This document shows, one piece after another, positions 8,706 to 16,345 of a stretch of DNA of 64,000 nt. Positions within the stretch are counted from its first letter, which is position 1. Each line of letters starts with the position of its first letter. The stretch lies in assembly GCF_021310995.1 (NCBI RefSeq), contig NZ_CP054151.1, forward strand, positions 1,371,001 through 1,435,000, in the 5' to 3' direction. The stretch is from Agrobacterium vaccinii. GTDB lineage: Bacteria > Pseudomonadota > Alphaproteobacteria > Rhizobiales > Rhizobiaceae. The notes under the pieces are model-generated. The model had not been told where the DNA came from. It saw only the letters and a list, made by a program, of their open reading frames with translations, and searched no databases. Position numbers and translations under genes: made by a program.

Positions 8706-9911
8706 TCAGGCTGCTTTTCTGCGGCTCGGCAGTTGCGGCAGGAAGACTGTGAGCAGGCCGAGAAGCGGCATGTAGGAGCAGATGCGGTATACGAACTCTA
8801 TGCCTTCGCGGTCTGCGAACACGCCGAGGACAGCGGCGCCGATGCCGCCGAAGCCGAAGGCAAAGCCGAAGAACATGCCTGCGATCAAGCCCACGCGTCC
8901 CGGCACCAACTCCTGCGCGAAGACGACGATGGCCGAAAATGCGGAGGAAAAGACGAAGCCGATCAGCACCACGAGAATGGCAGTCCATGTCAGGTTTGCG
9001 TAAGGCAGCAACAGCGCGAACGGTATGACGCCGAGGATCGAGAACCAGATGACGACGCGCGAACCGAATTTGTCACCGATGGGGCCACCGAAGAACACAC
9101 CGGCAGCGGACGCGCCGAGGAACAGGAAGAGAAGCAATTGCGCGCTTTGGACCTCAAGACCGAATTTCTCAATCGTGTAGAAGGTGAAATAGCTCGACAG
9201 ACTTGCCAGATAGGCATTCTTGGTCGCGGTCAGGATGAGTAGAACGACAAGCGTCATCAACACCTTGTTTTTCGCCATCGGCAGCGCGCGGCTGACGGGT
9301 GGACGACCCGCATTGCTGCGGCGGTGACGGCTGTACCAGACGCTGACCCAGGAGAGCACGGCAAATCCGGCAAGGGCGATCAGCGAAAACCAGCTTAGGC
9401 TCTGCTGACCCATCGGCAAAACGACGAACGCAGCGAGAAGCGGACCAATCGCCGTTCCCGTGTTGCCGCCGACCTGAAAGAAGGATTGTGCCAGACCATG
9501 GCGCCCGCCTGATGCGACGCGGGCAACACGCGACGCTTCCGGGTGGAAGATGGCCGAGCCGATGCCGATCAGGCATGCGCCAATCACGAGAACCGGAAAG
9601 CTATGTGCATAGGCCAGTGTGATCAAACCGGCGCAGGTGGACAGCATGGCAACCGGCAGCGAGAACGGCATGGGCCATTTGTCCGTGGCAATGCCGACGG
9701 CCGGTTGCAGCAGTGACGCCGTGACCTGAAACGCGAAGGTCAAAAGGCCGATCTGGACGAAATCCAGCGCGTAATTTGCCTTGAGAAGCGGATAAAGCGA
9801 TGTCAGCAGCGACTGCATGATATCGTTGAGCATGTGGCAGAAGCTTGCAGCAGCGATGATCGAAAACGTCGTTTTTTCAGCGGAAAAGCTCGTGCTGGTC
9901 ACACTCGCCAT
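8706..9911 (-). CDS. fsr: MFS exporter, fosmidomycin-resistance (Fsr) type
   Basis: A 401-residue major facilitator protein with about 12 hydrophobic segments. The early sequence SFCHMLNDIMQSLLTSLYPLLKANY followed by LLQPAVGIATDKWP is characteristic of the Fsr branch of drug:proton antiporters. GIGSAIFHPEASRVAR and SFFQVGGNTGTAIGPLLAA are further Fsr-like motifs. It probably exports a small toxic compound across the inner membrane; the natural substrate is unknown. The ATG at 9911 has GGAGAG upstream. It is divergent from the AraC-type regulator with 125 bases between them, an arrangement that suggests inducer-controlled export. Confidence 0.85.
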   Translation of the reverse strand: MASVTSTSFSAEKTTFSIIAAASFCHMLNDIMQSLLTSLYPLLKANYALDFVQIGLLTFAFQVTASLLQPAVGIATDKWPMPFSLPVAMLSTCAGLITLAYAHSFPVLVIGACLIGIGSAIFHPEASRVARVASGGRHGLAQSFFQVGGNTGTAIGPLLAAFVVLPMGQQSLSWFSLIALAGFAVLSWVSVWYSRHRRSNAGRPPVSRALPMAKNKVLMTLVVLLILTATKNAYLASLSSYFTFYTIEKFGLEVQSAQLLLFLFLGASAAGVFFGGPIGDKFGSRVVIWFSILGVIPFALLLPYANLTWTAILVVLIGFVFSSAFSAIVVFAQELVPGRVGLIAGMFFGFAFGFGGIGAAVLGVFADREGIEFVYRICSYMPLLGLLTVFLPQLPSRRKAA

Positions 9912-10036
9912 GGGTTTCTCTCCAGATCGTCGTCGTCAGACGGTATTTTGTTATGGAATACTCCGCGGGCCTTATAGGCGCATTGTTTGCGGCCTGCTTT
10001 TGTGCTGTGGTCTAGTTTTTACGAGAGTGGGCCAAA

Positions 10037-10879
10037 ATGCCGCGCTATGATTTCGAAGAACTCGGCTTTCTGAGCGGTGATCAGCATGAAGAAATGCTGA
10101 GCTTCATCGATGGAAACAATGAATCGGTGCTGGCGCTTCGTCGCCTCTATCCCGAAGGTTTTCAAAGCCCTGTTCACTCGCACCGCAAGACACAGCTGTG
10201 GTTTGCCCGCAGTGGTGTGGTCGTCGTCGGTACAGCCAAGGGCCGCTGGATGATACCGCCGGGGCACGGCCTGATCATTCCAGCCGGACTGGAGCATTCC
10301 AGCGAAATGATCAGTCAGGTGGAGATGCATTCCGTCTATGTCCACCCAGACGTCATCGCTACGGAGCGACCGCGCGTGGTGGAGGTGACCGTTCTTGCGG
10401 GCAATCTCATCGAAGAACTCGTTCGCGATGATTCCAGACGACAAAATACCAGACGTCGCGAACTGGTGATGGAGCTTCTGGTGGATGAAATCAGCGTACT
10501 TCCCGAACAGCCGCTCGGGCTTCCTTTTCCCGCCCATGCCAGCATTGCAGGGCTGTGTCGTCGCTTTTTGAACGCGCCCGCCGCCAATGCCAGCATCGAT
10601 GACTGGGCGCAGACATTGGGCATGAGCCGCAGAAGCTTCACGCGCCTGTTTCGCGCGGAAACCGGCGTCAGTTTCGTCACGTGGCGGCAGCAGGCCTGCA
10701 TTTTCGCCTCCTTGCCCCGGCTGGCGAGCGGCGAAACCGTGACGAACGTGGCGCTGGATGCCGGTTACGAAAATGTCTCCGCCTTCACCACCATGTTCCG
10801 GCGTATGCTGGGCAGTTCACCCAGCGCCTATTTGAAATCATCGGGCTTGAAGCGTTCGCGACCCGGCGTGGCGATGTGA
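10037..10879 (+). CDS. AraC-family regulator with N-terminal cupin sensor
   Basis: A 280-residue regulator. Residues about 30-90 form a cupin (HSHRKTQLWFARSGVVVV, then PPGHGLIIPAGLEHSSEM) likely to bind an effector, and residues about 180-270 hold two helix-turn-helix units with the AraC signature (IDDWAQTLGMSRRSFTRLFRAETG and ALDAGYENVSAFTTMFRRMLG). Divergent from the fsr-type exporter and probably its regulator. It ends 8 bases before the stop of the convergent LysR gene. Confidence 0.9.
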   Translation: MPRYDFEELGFLSGDQHEEMLSFIDGNNESVLALRRLYPEGFQSPVHSHRKTQLWFARSGVVVVGTAKGRWMIPPGHGLIIPAGLEHSSEMISQVEMHSVYVHPDVIATERPRVVEVTVLAGNLIEELVRDDSRRQNTRRRELVMELLVDEISVLPEQPLGLPFPAHASIAGLCRRFLNAPAANASIDDWAQTLGMSRRSFTRLFRAETGVSFVTWRQQACIFASLPRLASGETVTNVALDAGYENVSAFTTMFRRMLGSSPSAYLKSSGLKRSRPGVAM

Positions 10880-10886
10880 GGGGCCA

Positions 10887-11777
10887 TCAGGCCTGTAGCA
10901 AAAGCCAGTCTACCAGCTTGCCCGCAGCGGCTTTCCTACCCTTGGAGCCCACCAGCCAATAGCCGCGATCAGGGGCTTCCAGCGTAGGGCCGACGCCGAC
11001 CAGGGCGCCGCTTTGCACAAGGTCATCCACCAGCCCTGCCCAGCCCAGCGCCACGCCCTGATGCGTGATGGCTGACTGCACCACGAGGGAATAGGTGTTG
11101 AAACTGATATCGCCTTTTTCTTCACCGGATTGTCTTTTGACGCCGATGCCTGCGAAATAACTCGGCCAATCATGCCATGTGGAGGCCCAAGAGCTTTCCA
11201 GATGGATGAGTTTGCTGGCGGAAAGCTGCTGCGGAACGTCCTTTTCAGCCAGGTTGTCCAGAAACCCCGGCGCGCAAACAGGGCGGACTTTTTCCGGCAG
11301 AATCAGCGTCGCGTCGCTTCCCGCTTCGACCTGCGTGCTGAAGATGATCAGCACGTCATTGTCACCCGCAGTCTGACGGCGCGGGTTTTGCGACGCGGCA
11401 ATCTGGATATTGATATCAGGATGGCGTGCGCGAAAATCCTGCATGCGCGGAATGAGCCACAGCGAGGAGAAGGCATAGTCGGTGTGCAGCCGAACTGTCG
11501 GCCTTTCATGGGCCTTGAAGTCGTCGGTTAAACGGTCGATCTCGCTGACCTGCTGGCTGACGAGATCGCACAGGCGACGCCCTTCCGGTGTCAGTTCCAC
11601 GCCGCGATGCTGGCGCGTGAGCAAGCGGGTGGCCAATTGCTCTTCCAGCCGCCGCATCTGGTAACTGACCGCTGGCTGGGTCAAGCCCAGTTCTTGCGCG
11701 GCAGCAGTTAGGCTGCCACGTTTGCCGATTTCCATCAGCACCCTCATCCATCCCAGATCGACCGGCCTGTCTGCCAT
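10887..11777 (-). CDS. LysR-family regulator of choline-O-sulfate use
   Basis: A 296-residue LysR protein starting at ATG 11777 (MADRPVDLGWMRVLMEIGKRG), chosen because AAGGA precedes it and LysR homology begins exactly there; an upstream in-frame extension has no support. The winged helix lies at about 5-65 (SLTAAAQELGLTQPAVSYQMRRLEEQLATRLL); the rest is the effector domain. Its position, divergent from choX-betC, matches the choline-sulfate utilisation regulator known in rhizobia. It presumably senses choline or choline sulfate and acts at the inverted repeat 11793-11812. Confidence 0.88.
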   Translation of the reverse strand: MADRPVDLGWMRVLMEIGKRGSLTAAAQELGLTQPAVSYQMRRLEEQLATRLLTRQHRGVELTPEGRRLCDLVSQQVSEIDRLTDDFKAHERPTVRLHTDYAFSSLWLIPRMQDFRARHPDINIQIAASQNPRRQTAGDNDVLIIFSTQVEAGSDATLILPEKVRPVCAPGFLDNLAEKDVPQQLSASKLIHLESSWASTWHDWPSYFAGIGVKRQSGEEKGDISFNTYSLVVQSAITHQGVALGWAGLVDDLVQSGALVGVGPTLEAPDRGYWLVGSKGRKAAAGKLVDWLLLQA

Positions 11778-11792
11778 AAAAAATCCTTTTAT

Positions 11793-11812
11793 CAGATATC
11801 GAAAATTATCTG
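11793..11812. promoter_or_regulatory. Candidate LysR operator between the regulator and choX
   Basis: A perfect inverted repeat CAGATA-N8-TATCTG lies in the 94-base gap between the divergent regulator and choX starts. The spacing and dyad form suit a LysR recognition site (T-N11-A type). Found by eye; binding is inferred from position only. Confidence 0.5.
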
Positions 11813-11871
11813 CTTCACGACAGAGATCAATCCGTTGTTCACTAAAATTCTCGAATAACCGGAGAACAGCA

Positions 11872-12825
11872 ATGATCAGGAACTCTCGTATCGGGCACAT
11901 AGCGTCAGGCCTCCTTCTCATGACTGCCTGTTTTGCTGGCAACGCGCAGGCCGCAGACGACGCAAGCTGCAAGACGATCCGCCTTAGCGATCCCGGCTGG
12001 ACGGACATCACCGCCACCAATGGCGTGGCATCCGTTGTCCTGACCGCACTCGGCTATACGCCCGATGTGAAGACGCTTTCGGTGCCGATTGGCTATCAGG
12101 CGATGAAGAACGGTGAAATCGATGTGTTCCTCGGCAACTGGATGCCAGCACAGAAATCCTTCATCGATGATCTGACGGCCGCAAAGGCTGTGGACGTGAT
12201 CGGCCAGAACCTCGAAGGTGCCAAGTTCACGCTCGCCGTGCCTTCCTACATGGCGGAAAAAGGCATCAAAACGTTTGCCGATCTGGCAAAGCACGGCGAT
12301 GAATTCAACCACAAAATCTACGGCATTGAGCCGGGTGCGCCTGCAAACCAGAATATCCAGAAGATTATCGCCGACGAGAAATTTGGCCTGAAGGGTTGGG
12401 AGCTGGTCGAATCCGGAGAGCAAGCCATGCTTTCGCAGGTGGAGCGCGCCGGAAAATCCAAGAAGGGTGTCGTGTTCCTTGCCTGGGCACCGCACCCGAT
12501 GAATGAGAAATTCTCAATCGAATACCTTTCCGGCGGTGACGATTACTTCGGCCCCAACTACGGCGGCGCGCAGGTTTACACCCTTGCCCGCACCGGCTGG
12601 ACCGCGCAGTGCCCCAATGCTGCTGTTCTGTTCAAAAACCTGAAGTTCGATGTCGGCATGGAAAACAAGCTGATGGGTGAAATTCTGGGTGGCCAGACGG
12701 CACCCGATGCCGCATCCGCTTGGTTGAAAGCCAACCCGCAGGTTCTCGACACGTGGCTATCAGGTGTTACGACACTCGATGGCAAACCGGGCAGCGACGC
12801 GGTAAAGGCTGCTGTCGGTCTTTGA
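11872..12825 (+). CDS. choX: Choline-binding periplasmic protein of an ABC transporter
   Basis: A 317-residue binding protein starting at ATG 11872 with GGAGAA upstream. The signal peptide ends at AQA-27. The mature sequence has the quaternary-amine-binding fold signatures LSDPGWTDITATNGV, LGYTPDVKTLSVPIGYQAMKNGEIDVFLGNWMPAQ and FLAWAPHPMNE, typical of ChoX of Sinorhizobium and Agrobacterium. It delivers choline (or acetylcholine) to an inner-membrane permease. Oddly the next gene is betC, not choW/choV: no permease or ATPase gene is present nearby, so it must use transporter parts encoded elsewhere. Confidence 0.92.
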   Translation: MIRNSRIGHIASGLLLMTACFAGNAQAADDASCKTIRLSDPGWTDITATNGVASVVLTALGYTPDVKTLSVPIGYQAMKNGEIDVFLGNWMPAQKSFIDDLTAAKAVDVIGQNLEGAKFTLAVPSYMAEKGIKTFADLAKHGDEFNHKIYGIEPGAPANQNIQKIIADEKFGLKGWELVESGEQAMLSQVERAGKSKKGVVFLAWAPHPMNEKFSIEYLSGGDDYFGPNYGGAQVYTLARTGWTAQCPNAAVLFKNLKFDVGMENKLMGEILGGQTAPDAASAWLKANPQVLDTWLSGVTTLDGKPGSDAVKAAVGL

Positions 12826-12842
12826 TTCCAGGGTAGCATTGC

Positions 12843-14345
12843 ATGGCGCGTCAGAATTTCCTCATCCTCATGGTCGATCAGTTGAACGGCACGTTCTTTC
12901 CTGACGGACCGGCGGATTTTCTTCATGCGCCGCATCTGAAAGCTTTGGCGGAGCGCTCCACGCGCTTCGCCAACACCTATACGGCAAGTCCTCTGTGCGC
13001 GCCCGCGCGCGCGTCCTTTATGTCCGGTCAATTGCCCAGCCGCACCCGCGTCTATGACAACGCTGCCGAATTCGCCTCCGACATCCCGACCTACGCCCAC
13101 CATCTGCGCTCTGCCGGTTACTACACTGGCCTTTCAGGCAAGATGCACTTCGTCGGTCCAGACCAGATGCATGGTTTCGAGGAGCGATTGACGACGGACA
13201 TCTATCCTGCGGATTTCGGCTGGACGCCTGACTACACCAAGCCGGGCGAGCGGATCGACTGGTGGTACCACAATCTCGGCTCTGTCACCGGCGCTGGTGT
13301 CGCTGAGATCACCAACCAGATGGAATATGATGACGAGGTCGCTTACCACGCGACCCGCAAACTTTACGATCTCGCGCGCGGACTGGACGAACGCCCCTGG
13401 TGCCTGACCGTCAGCTTCACGCATCCGCATGATCCCTATGTCGCACGCAAGAGGTTCTGGGACCTTTACGACGATTGCCCGGCGCTGGACCCGCAGGTCG
13501 ATGCGCTACCCTTCGCGCAGCAGGATCAACATTCGCAGCGGTTGCTTGAAGCCTGCGATCACCGCGCGTTCGATATCAGCCGAGAGCAGGTGAGGCGGGC
13601 CCGGCAAGGGTATTTTGCAAATATCTCCTACATCGACGAGAAAATCGGTGAGCTGCTGGATGTGCTGAAACGCACGCGGATGGAGGACAACACCACCATC
13701 CTGTTTCTGTCCGATCACGGCGACATGCTGGGTGAGCGTGGCCTGTGGTTCAAGATGAATTTCTTCGAAGGCTCTTCCCGTGTTCCATTGATGATCGCCG
13801 CACCCTCTATGGACGCAGGCCGGATCGACACGCCTGTGTCCACCCTTGATGTCACGCCGACACTATGCGCATTGGCAGGGCTGGATATGTCGATGCTGAA
13901 ACAATGGACCGATGGCGAGGAGCTTTCCCCCTTCGCCAGCCGAGGCCCTGTGCCGATGGAATATGCCGCCGAAGGCTCCATAGCGCCGCTCGTTGCCCTT
14001 CGAGATGGCCGCTACAAGCTGACCATTTGCGAACAGGACCCGCCGCTGCTGTTCGACATCGAGGCCGATCCGCACGAACTAAACAATCTGGCCGTCCGAT
14101 CAGAGTACGAGTCAACGCTTGCTTCTCTCTTGGAACAAGTCCGCAACCGCTGGGATTTGCCCGCATTCGACAGGTCCGTCCGCGAAAGCCAGGCCCGCCG
14201 CTGGGTGGTCTACAAGGCACTGCGCAACGGCGCCCATTACCCTTGGGATTACCAGCCATTGCAGAAAGCGTCCGAACGCTACATGCGAAATCACATGGAC
14301 CTCAACGTCCTCGAAGAAAACCAGCGGTTTCCCCGTGGCGAATGA
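12843..14345 (+). CDS. betC: Choline-sulfatase
   Basis: A 500-residue alkaline-phosphatase-superfamily sulfatase that hydrolyses choline-O-sulfate to choline and sulfate. The sulfatase signature CAPAR is at 52-56; Cys52 is the residue converted to formylglycine. Metal-binding elements are seen in MVDQLNG near the N-terminus and FLSDHGDMLGERGLWFKMNFFEGSSRVP. The C-terminal part (VVYKALRNGAHYPWDYQPLQ and the tail NLDVLEENQRFP-like) is typical of BetC. It lies 17 bases after choX, in one operon. No betA, betB or betI is present here, so conversion to glycine betaine must be encoded elsewhere. Confidence 0.94.
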   Translation: MARQNFLILMVDQLNGTFFPDGPADFLHAPHLKALAERSTRFANTYTASPLCAPARASFMSGQLPSRTRVYDNAAEFASDIPTYAHHLRSAGYYTGLSGKMHFVGPDQMHGFEERLTTDIYPADFGWTPDYTKPGERIDWWYHNLGSVTGAGVAEITNQMEYDDEVAYHATRKLYDLARGLDERPWCLTVSFTHPHDPYVARKRFWDLYDDCPALDPQVDALPFAQQDQHSQRLLEACDHRAFDISREQVRRARQGYFANISYIDEKIGELLDVLKRTRMEDNTTILFLSDHGDMLGERGLWFKMNFFEGSSRVPLMIAAPSMDAGRIDTPVSTLDVTPTLCALAGLDMSMLKQWTDGEELSPFASRGPVPMEYAAEGSIAPLVALRDGRYKLTICEQDPPLLFDIEADPHELNNLAVRSEYESTLASLLEQVRNRWDLPAFDRSVRESQARRWVVYKALRNGAHYPWDYQPLQKASERYMRNHMDLNVLEENQRFPRGE

Positions 14346-14405
14346 AGCACGCGCAATATTCGAAAAGGGCGTTGCCGAATTCGCTCCAATGGGGTATCCA
14401 AGCGC

Positions 14406-14450
14406 CGTGAAACAACTGAAATGTCCACGTAGCTCAGTAGGATAGAGTAC
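14406..14450 (+). repeat. Degenerate copy of the 5' half of tRNA-Arg and its leader
   Basis: These 45 bases match 14573-14616 (the leader and first 28 bases of the intact tRNA-Arg gene) with four substitutions and one extra base. The tRNA-like part begins at 14423 with GTCCACGTAGCTCAGT and keeps acceptor and D-arm sequence, but no anticodon stem, T-arm or CCA end follows, so it cannot make a tRNA. It looks like the remnant of a tandem duplication or of an integration event at the tRNA. Between the copies, 14468-14474 (TTACCGG) and 14512-14518 (CCGGTAA) form an inverted repeat, and TTACCGGT recurs at 14521. Confidence 0.8.
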
Positions 14451-14588
14451 CTTTAGGGGCAAAAATCTTACCGGTTGGCATGGAGCCGTTGAAAGGCCGA
14501 GGTTCTGGTGCCCGGTAAACTTACCGGTACATCTGGATTGACAATATGCAGGCGCTTCCGTTAGCAGTGAGGCGTAAAACAACAGAAT

Positions 14589-14883
14589 GTCCACGTAGCT
14601 CAGTCGGATAGAGCACAGGATTCCTCAATTGGGGGTTGTATTTGGAAACTTTTACAATCGAACCGCTCAAAGTCGGGGGACGCTTCGCTGGAATTTCCGG
14701 CATGCCAATCCCGAGCCAAGCCCTGGAGAAATTCGGGGAAGTGTGTAGAGACTGGACGGGCGGCACCTAACAGCTTTGGCTCATGGTGAAGGGACAGTCC
14801 AGACCACGAACGCGGAAGCGGCGGCGAAAGCCGAAGTGGTATGAATCCTGGGGTCGGAGGTTCGAATCCTCTCGTGGACGCCA
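14589..14883 (+). tRNA. tRNA-Arg(CCU), interrupted by a group I intron in the anticodon loop
   Basis: Exon 1 is 14589-14625 and exon 2 is 14844-14883 (encoded CCA at 14881-14883); spliced they give a 77-base tRNA. The acceptor stem GTCCACG pairs with CGTGGAC (14873-14879), the anticodon stem CAGGA pairs with TCCTG, and the 7-base loop is TTCCTAA with anticodon CCT; the T-arm carries GGTTCGAATCC. The intron interrupts immediately after the third anticodon base. This is the same gene and position as the known self-splicing intron of Agrobacterium tumefaciens. It reads AGG codons. Confidence 0.95.
14626..14843 (+). ncRNA. Group I intron (tRNA-Arg CCU type), about 218 bases, no ORF
   Basis: The intron follows the exon base T14625 and ends with G14843, as group I introns do. 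The internal guide GGGGGTT (14631-14637) can pair with exon bases GATTCCT, placing a U.G wobble at the 5' splice site (P1). Conserved core pieces are visible: an R-like segment TAGAGACTGGACGG (about 14746-14759) and an S-like segment AAGGGACAGTCC (14789-14800), whose ACTGGAC and GTCC parts form P7. It encodes no endonuclease, so it is a small self-splicing intron of the kind found in bacterial tRNA genes. Exact stems need folding. Confidence 0.9.
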
Positions 14884-15018
14884 TTCCTAGTGCTGACGGC
14901 GCTCCTGATGGAGGCGGTTGGACCCGATCGTATTATCCGAGTTTATGTATCCTAACATCCGCATCGGAACATTGGCCGTCGCGGACGGTTCTCTTCTATA
15001 TCAAATGAGGAGAGCCCG

Positions 15019-15483
15019 ATGACGACGATGACAATGGAAGAGCTTTCAGGAAAGCTGGCCAAGATCGATTTTTGCATGCTCAACACTGCGGGTTCGGGGC
15101 GTATCAATACCCGCCCGATGAGCAACAATGGCGATGTCGAATATGATGGCGACTCCTGGTTCTTTTCTTATGAAGCGACAAAGAAAATCGAGGATATCGA
15201 GCGCAACAGTGGGGTAACCCTGACGTTTACCGCGCCGCCAAGCCTTCTCGGTAAACCGGGCATTTTCATCGCCTTCGATGGTGAAGCGCATCTTATTCGC
15301 GACAAAGCGCAATTCGAAAAGCACTGGGTGAAGGATTTGGATCGCTGGTTCCCGGATGGTATAGACACCCCCGGCATCATCCTGATCAAAGTCTCGGCAC
15401 GCACGATTGAATATTGGGATGGCGAAGACAATGGTCGTCTCGACGTATCGAGCACAAGTGCCGTTAATAAGGGCGCTGTATGA
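15019..15483 (+). CDS. Pyridoxamine-phosphate-oxidase-fold general stress protein
   Basis: A 154-residue flavin-reductase/PNPOx-like split-barrel protein. It opens MTMEELSGKLAKIDFCMLNTAGSGRINTRPM and continues with WFFSYEATKKIEDIERNSGVTLTF and FIAFDGEAHLIRDKAQFEKHW, the standard layout of the COG3871 general-stress family. It probably binds FMN or a related cofactor; the physiological reaction is not known. A GAGGAGA ribosome site precedes the ATG. It stands alone, 136 bases after the tRNA and 64 before the next gene. Confidence 0.82.
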   Translation: MTTMTMEELSGKLAKIDFCMLNTAGSGRINTRPMSNNGDVEYDGDSWFFSYEATKKIEDIERNSGVTLTFTAPPSLLGKPGIFIAFDGEAHLIRDKAQFEKHWVKDLDRWFPDGIDTPGIILIKVSARTIEYWDGEDNGRLDVSSTSAVNKGAV

Positions 15484-15547
15484 CGTGTAGGCTGCAAAAT
15501 GATCTCAGCCGTTGACGCTTTGAGATGGGATATCCATTTATATCGTC

Positions 15548-16180
15548 ATGGCAAAGAAGACTAACGCCGATAGCCTCGAACTGATCAAAACATGGTCGCT
15601 AGACACGTCCGCGACCTTTGGCTCCGTCGTGCGCATAAAGGGCATCGTGCAAGAGGTGAGGGCCCGCCTTCCGTTGGCGGTTCGAAAATCGCTCGAACAG
15701 GAAGCGAATGTCCTCACCTTGGCGATGCCCGGTAAATCCAGAGCAGTTTTTCGCGCTGCATCTGCTACCGTTACGGATATTCTCGCCGATATTGTAAGGC
15801 TTTCCGTTATACCGCGTGAGATCGAAGACATCCTCACGATCACGACGACGGAACGCCGTCGCTGGCTGGAGGACGGTCGTCTGCCGTCTGCTGGAACTCG
15901 CACGGTTAAGCTTAGAGGGCGAGCTCGGGCGATAACCTTCCACGTCTTTGATCCGTCAACGGTTGCTGACATTCTGGACCGTGGCCTCGTCGATGAATGG
16001 CGGGAAGACGATGTTGCCATGGCCGCGGAAAACAGGCGGAAATCCGCCATGAAGGCGAAGTTGACGCGCTCTCTCAACAAGCGAGATAAGACGAAGTCTC
16101 CATCCGATGCGGGTGCTGATCAGGGCGCAACGAAGCTACGCGGTTGGGACGACTTCGTCGGCGACGGGCTGTTGCGGTAG
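15548..16180 (+). CDS. Conserved-looking protein of unknown function, possible helix-turn-helix
   Basis: A 210-residue hydrophilic protein I do not recognise. Residues about 90-115 (SVIPREIEDILTITTTERRRWL then EDGRLP) resemble the recognition-helix region of excisionase-like DNA-binding proteins, and the C-terminal third is rich in Lys/Arg before ending GWDDFVGDGLLR. No signal peptide or membrane segment. There is no clear ribosome site before the ATG, so the start is uncertain. Its codon composition is somewhat less biased than that of the neighbours. Proximity to the tRNA suggests possible accessory origin, but there is no direct evidence. Confidence 0.55.
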   Translation: MAKKTNADSLELIKTWSLDTSATFGSVVRIKGIVQEVRARLPLAVRKSLEQEANVLTLAMPGKSRAVFRAASATVTDILADIVRLSVIPREIEDILTITTTERRRWLEDGRLPSAGTRTVKLRGRARAITFHVFDPSTVADILDRGLVDEWREDDVAMAAENRRKSAMKAKLTRSLNKRDKTKSPSDAGADQGATKLRGWDDFVGDGLLR

Positions 16181-16345
16181 CGAACCCTCCCGTTAGGCCT
16201 CATGACGTAACGTGACTGGTTGCCAAACGGCCACATTGGTCGGCATAACTTCGCCATCTTTTTCAATTTTCAGCTTCAAAGTTATTGCAGCTTAACGTCT
16301 TGGTGCTATTCCTGCGTGTAGGTGATTCTTGCTTGGGGAATGGGA

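Noticed and set aside
14112..14594. 160-codon minus-strand frame across the end of betC and the tRNA 5' copy
   Set aside because: It merely translates the reverse of the tRNA-like repeat; the same short peptide appears again in the frame over the second copy, revealing the DNA duplication rather than a protein.
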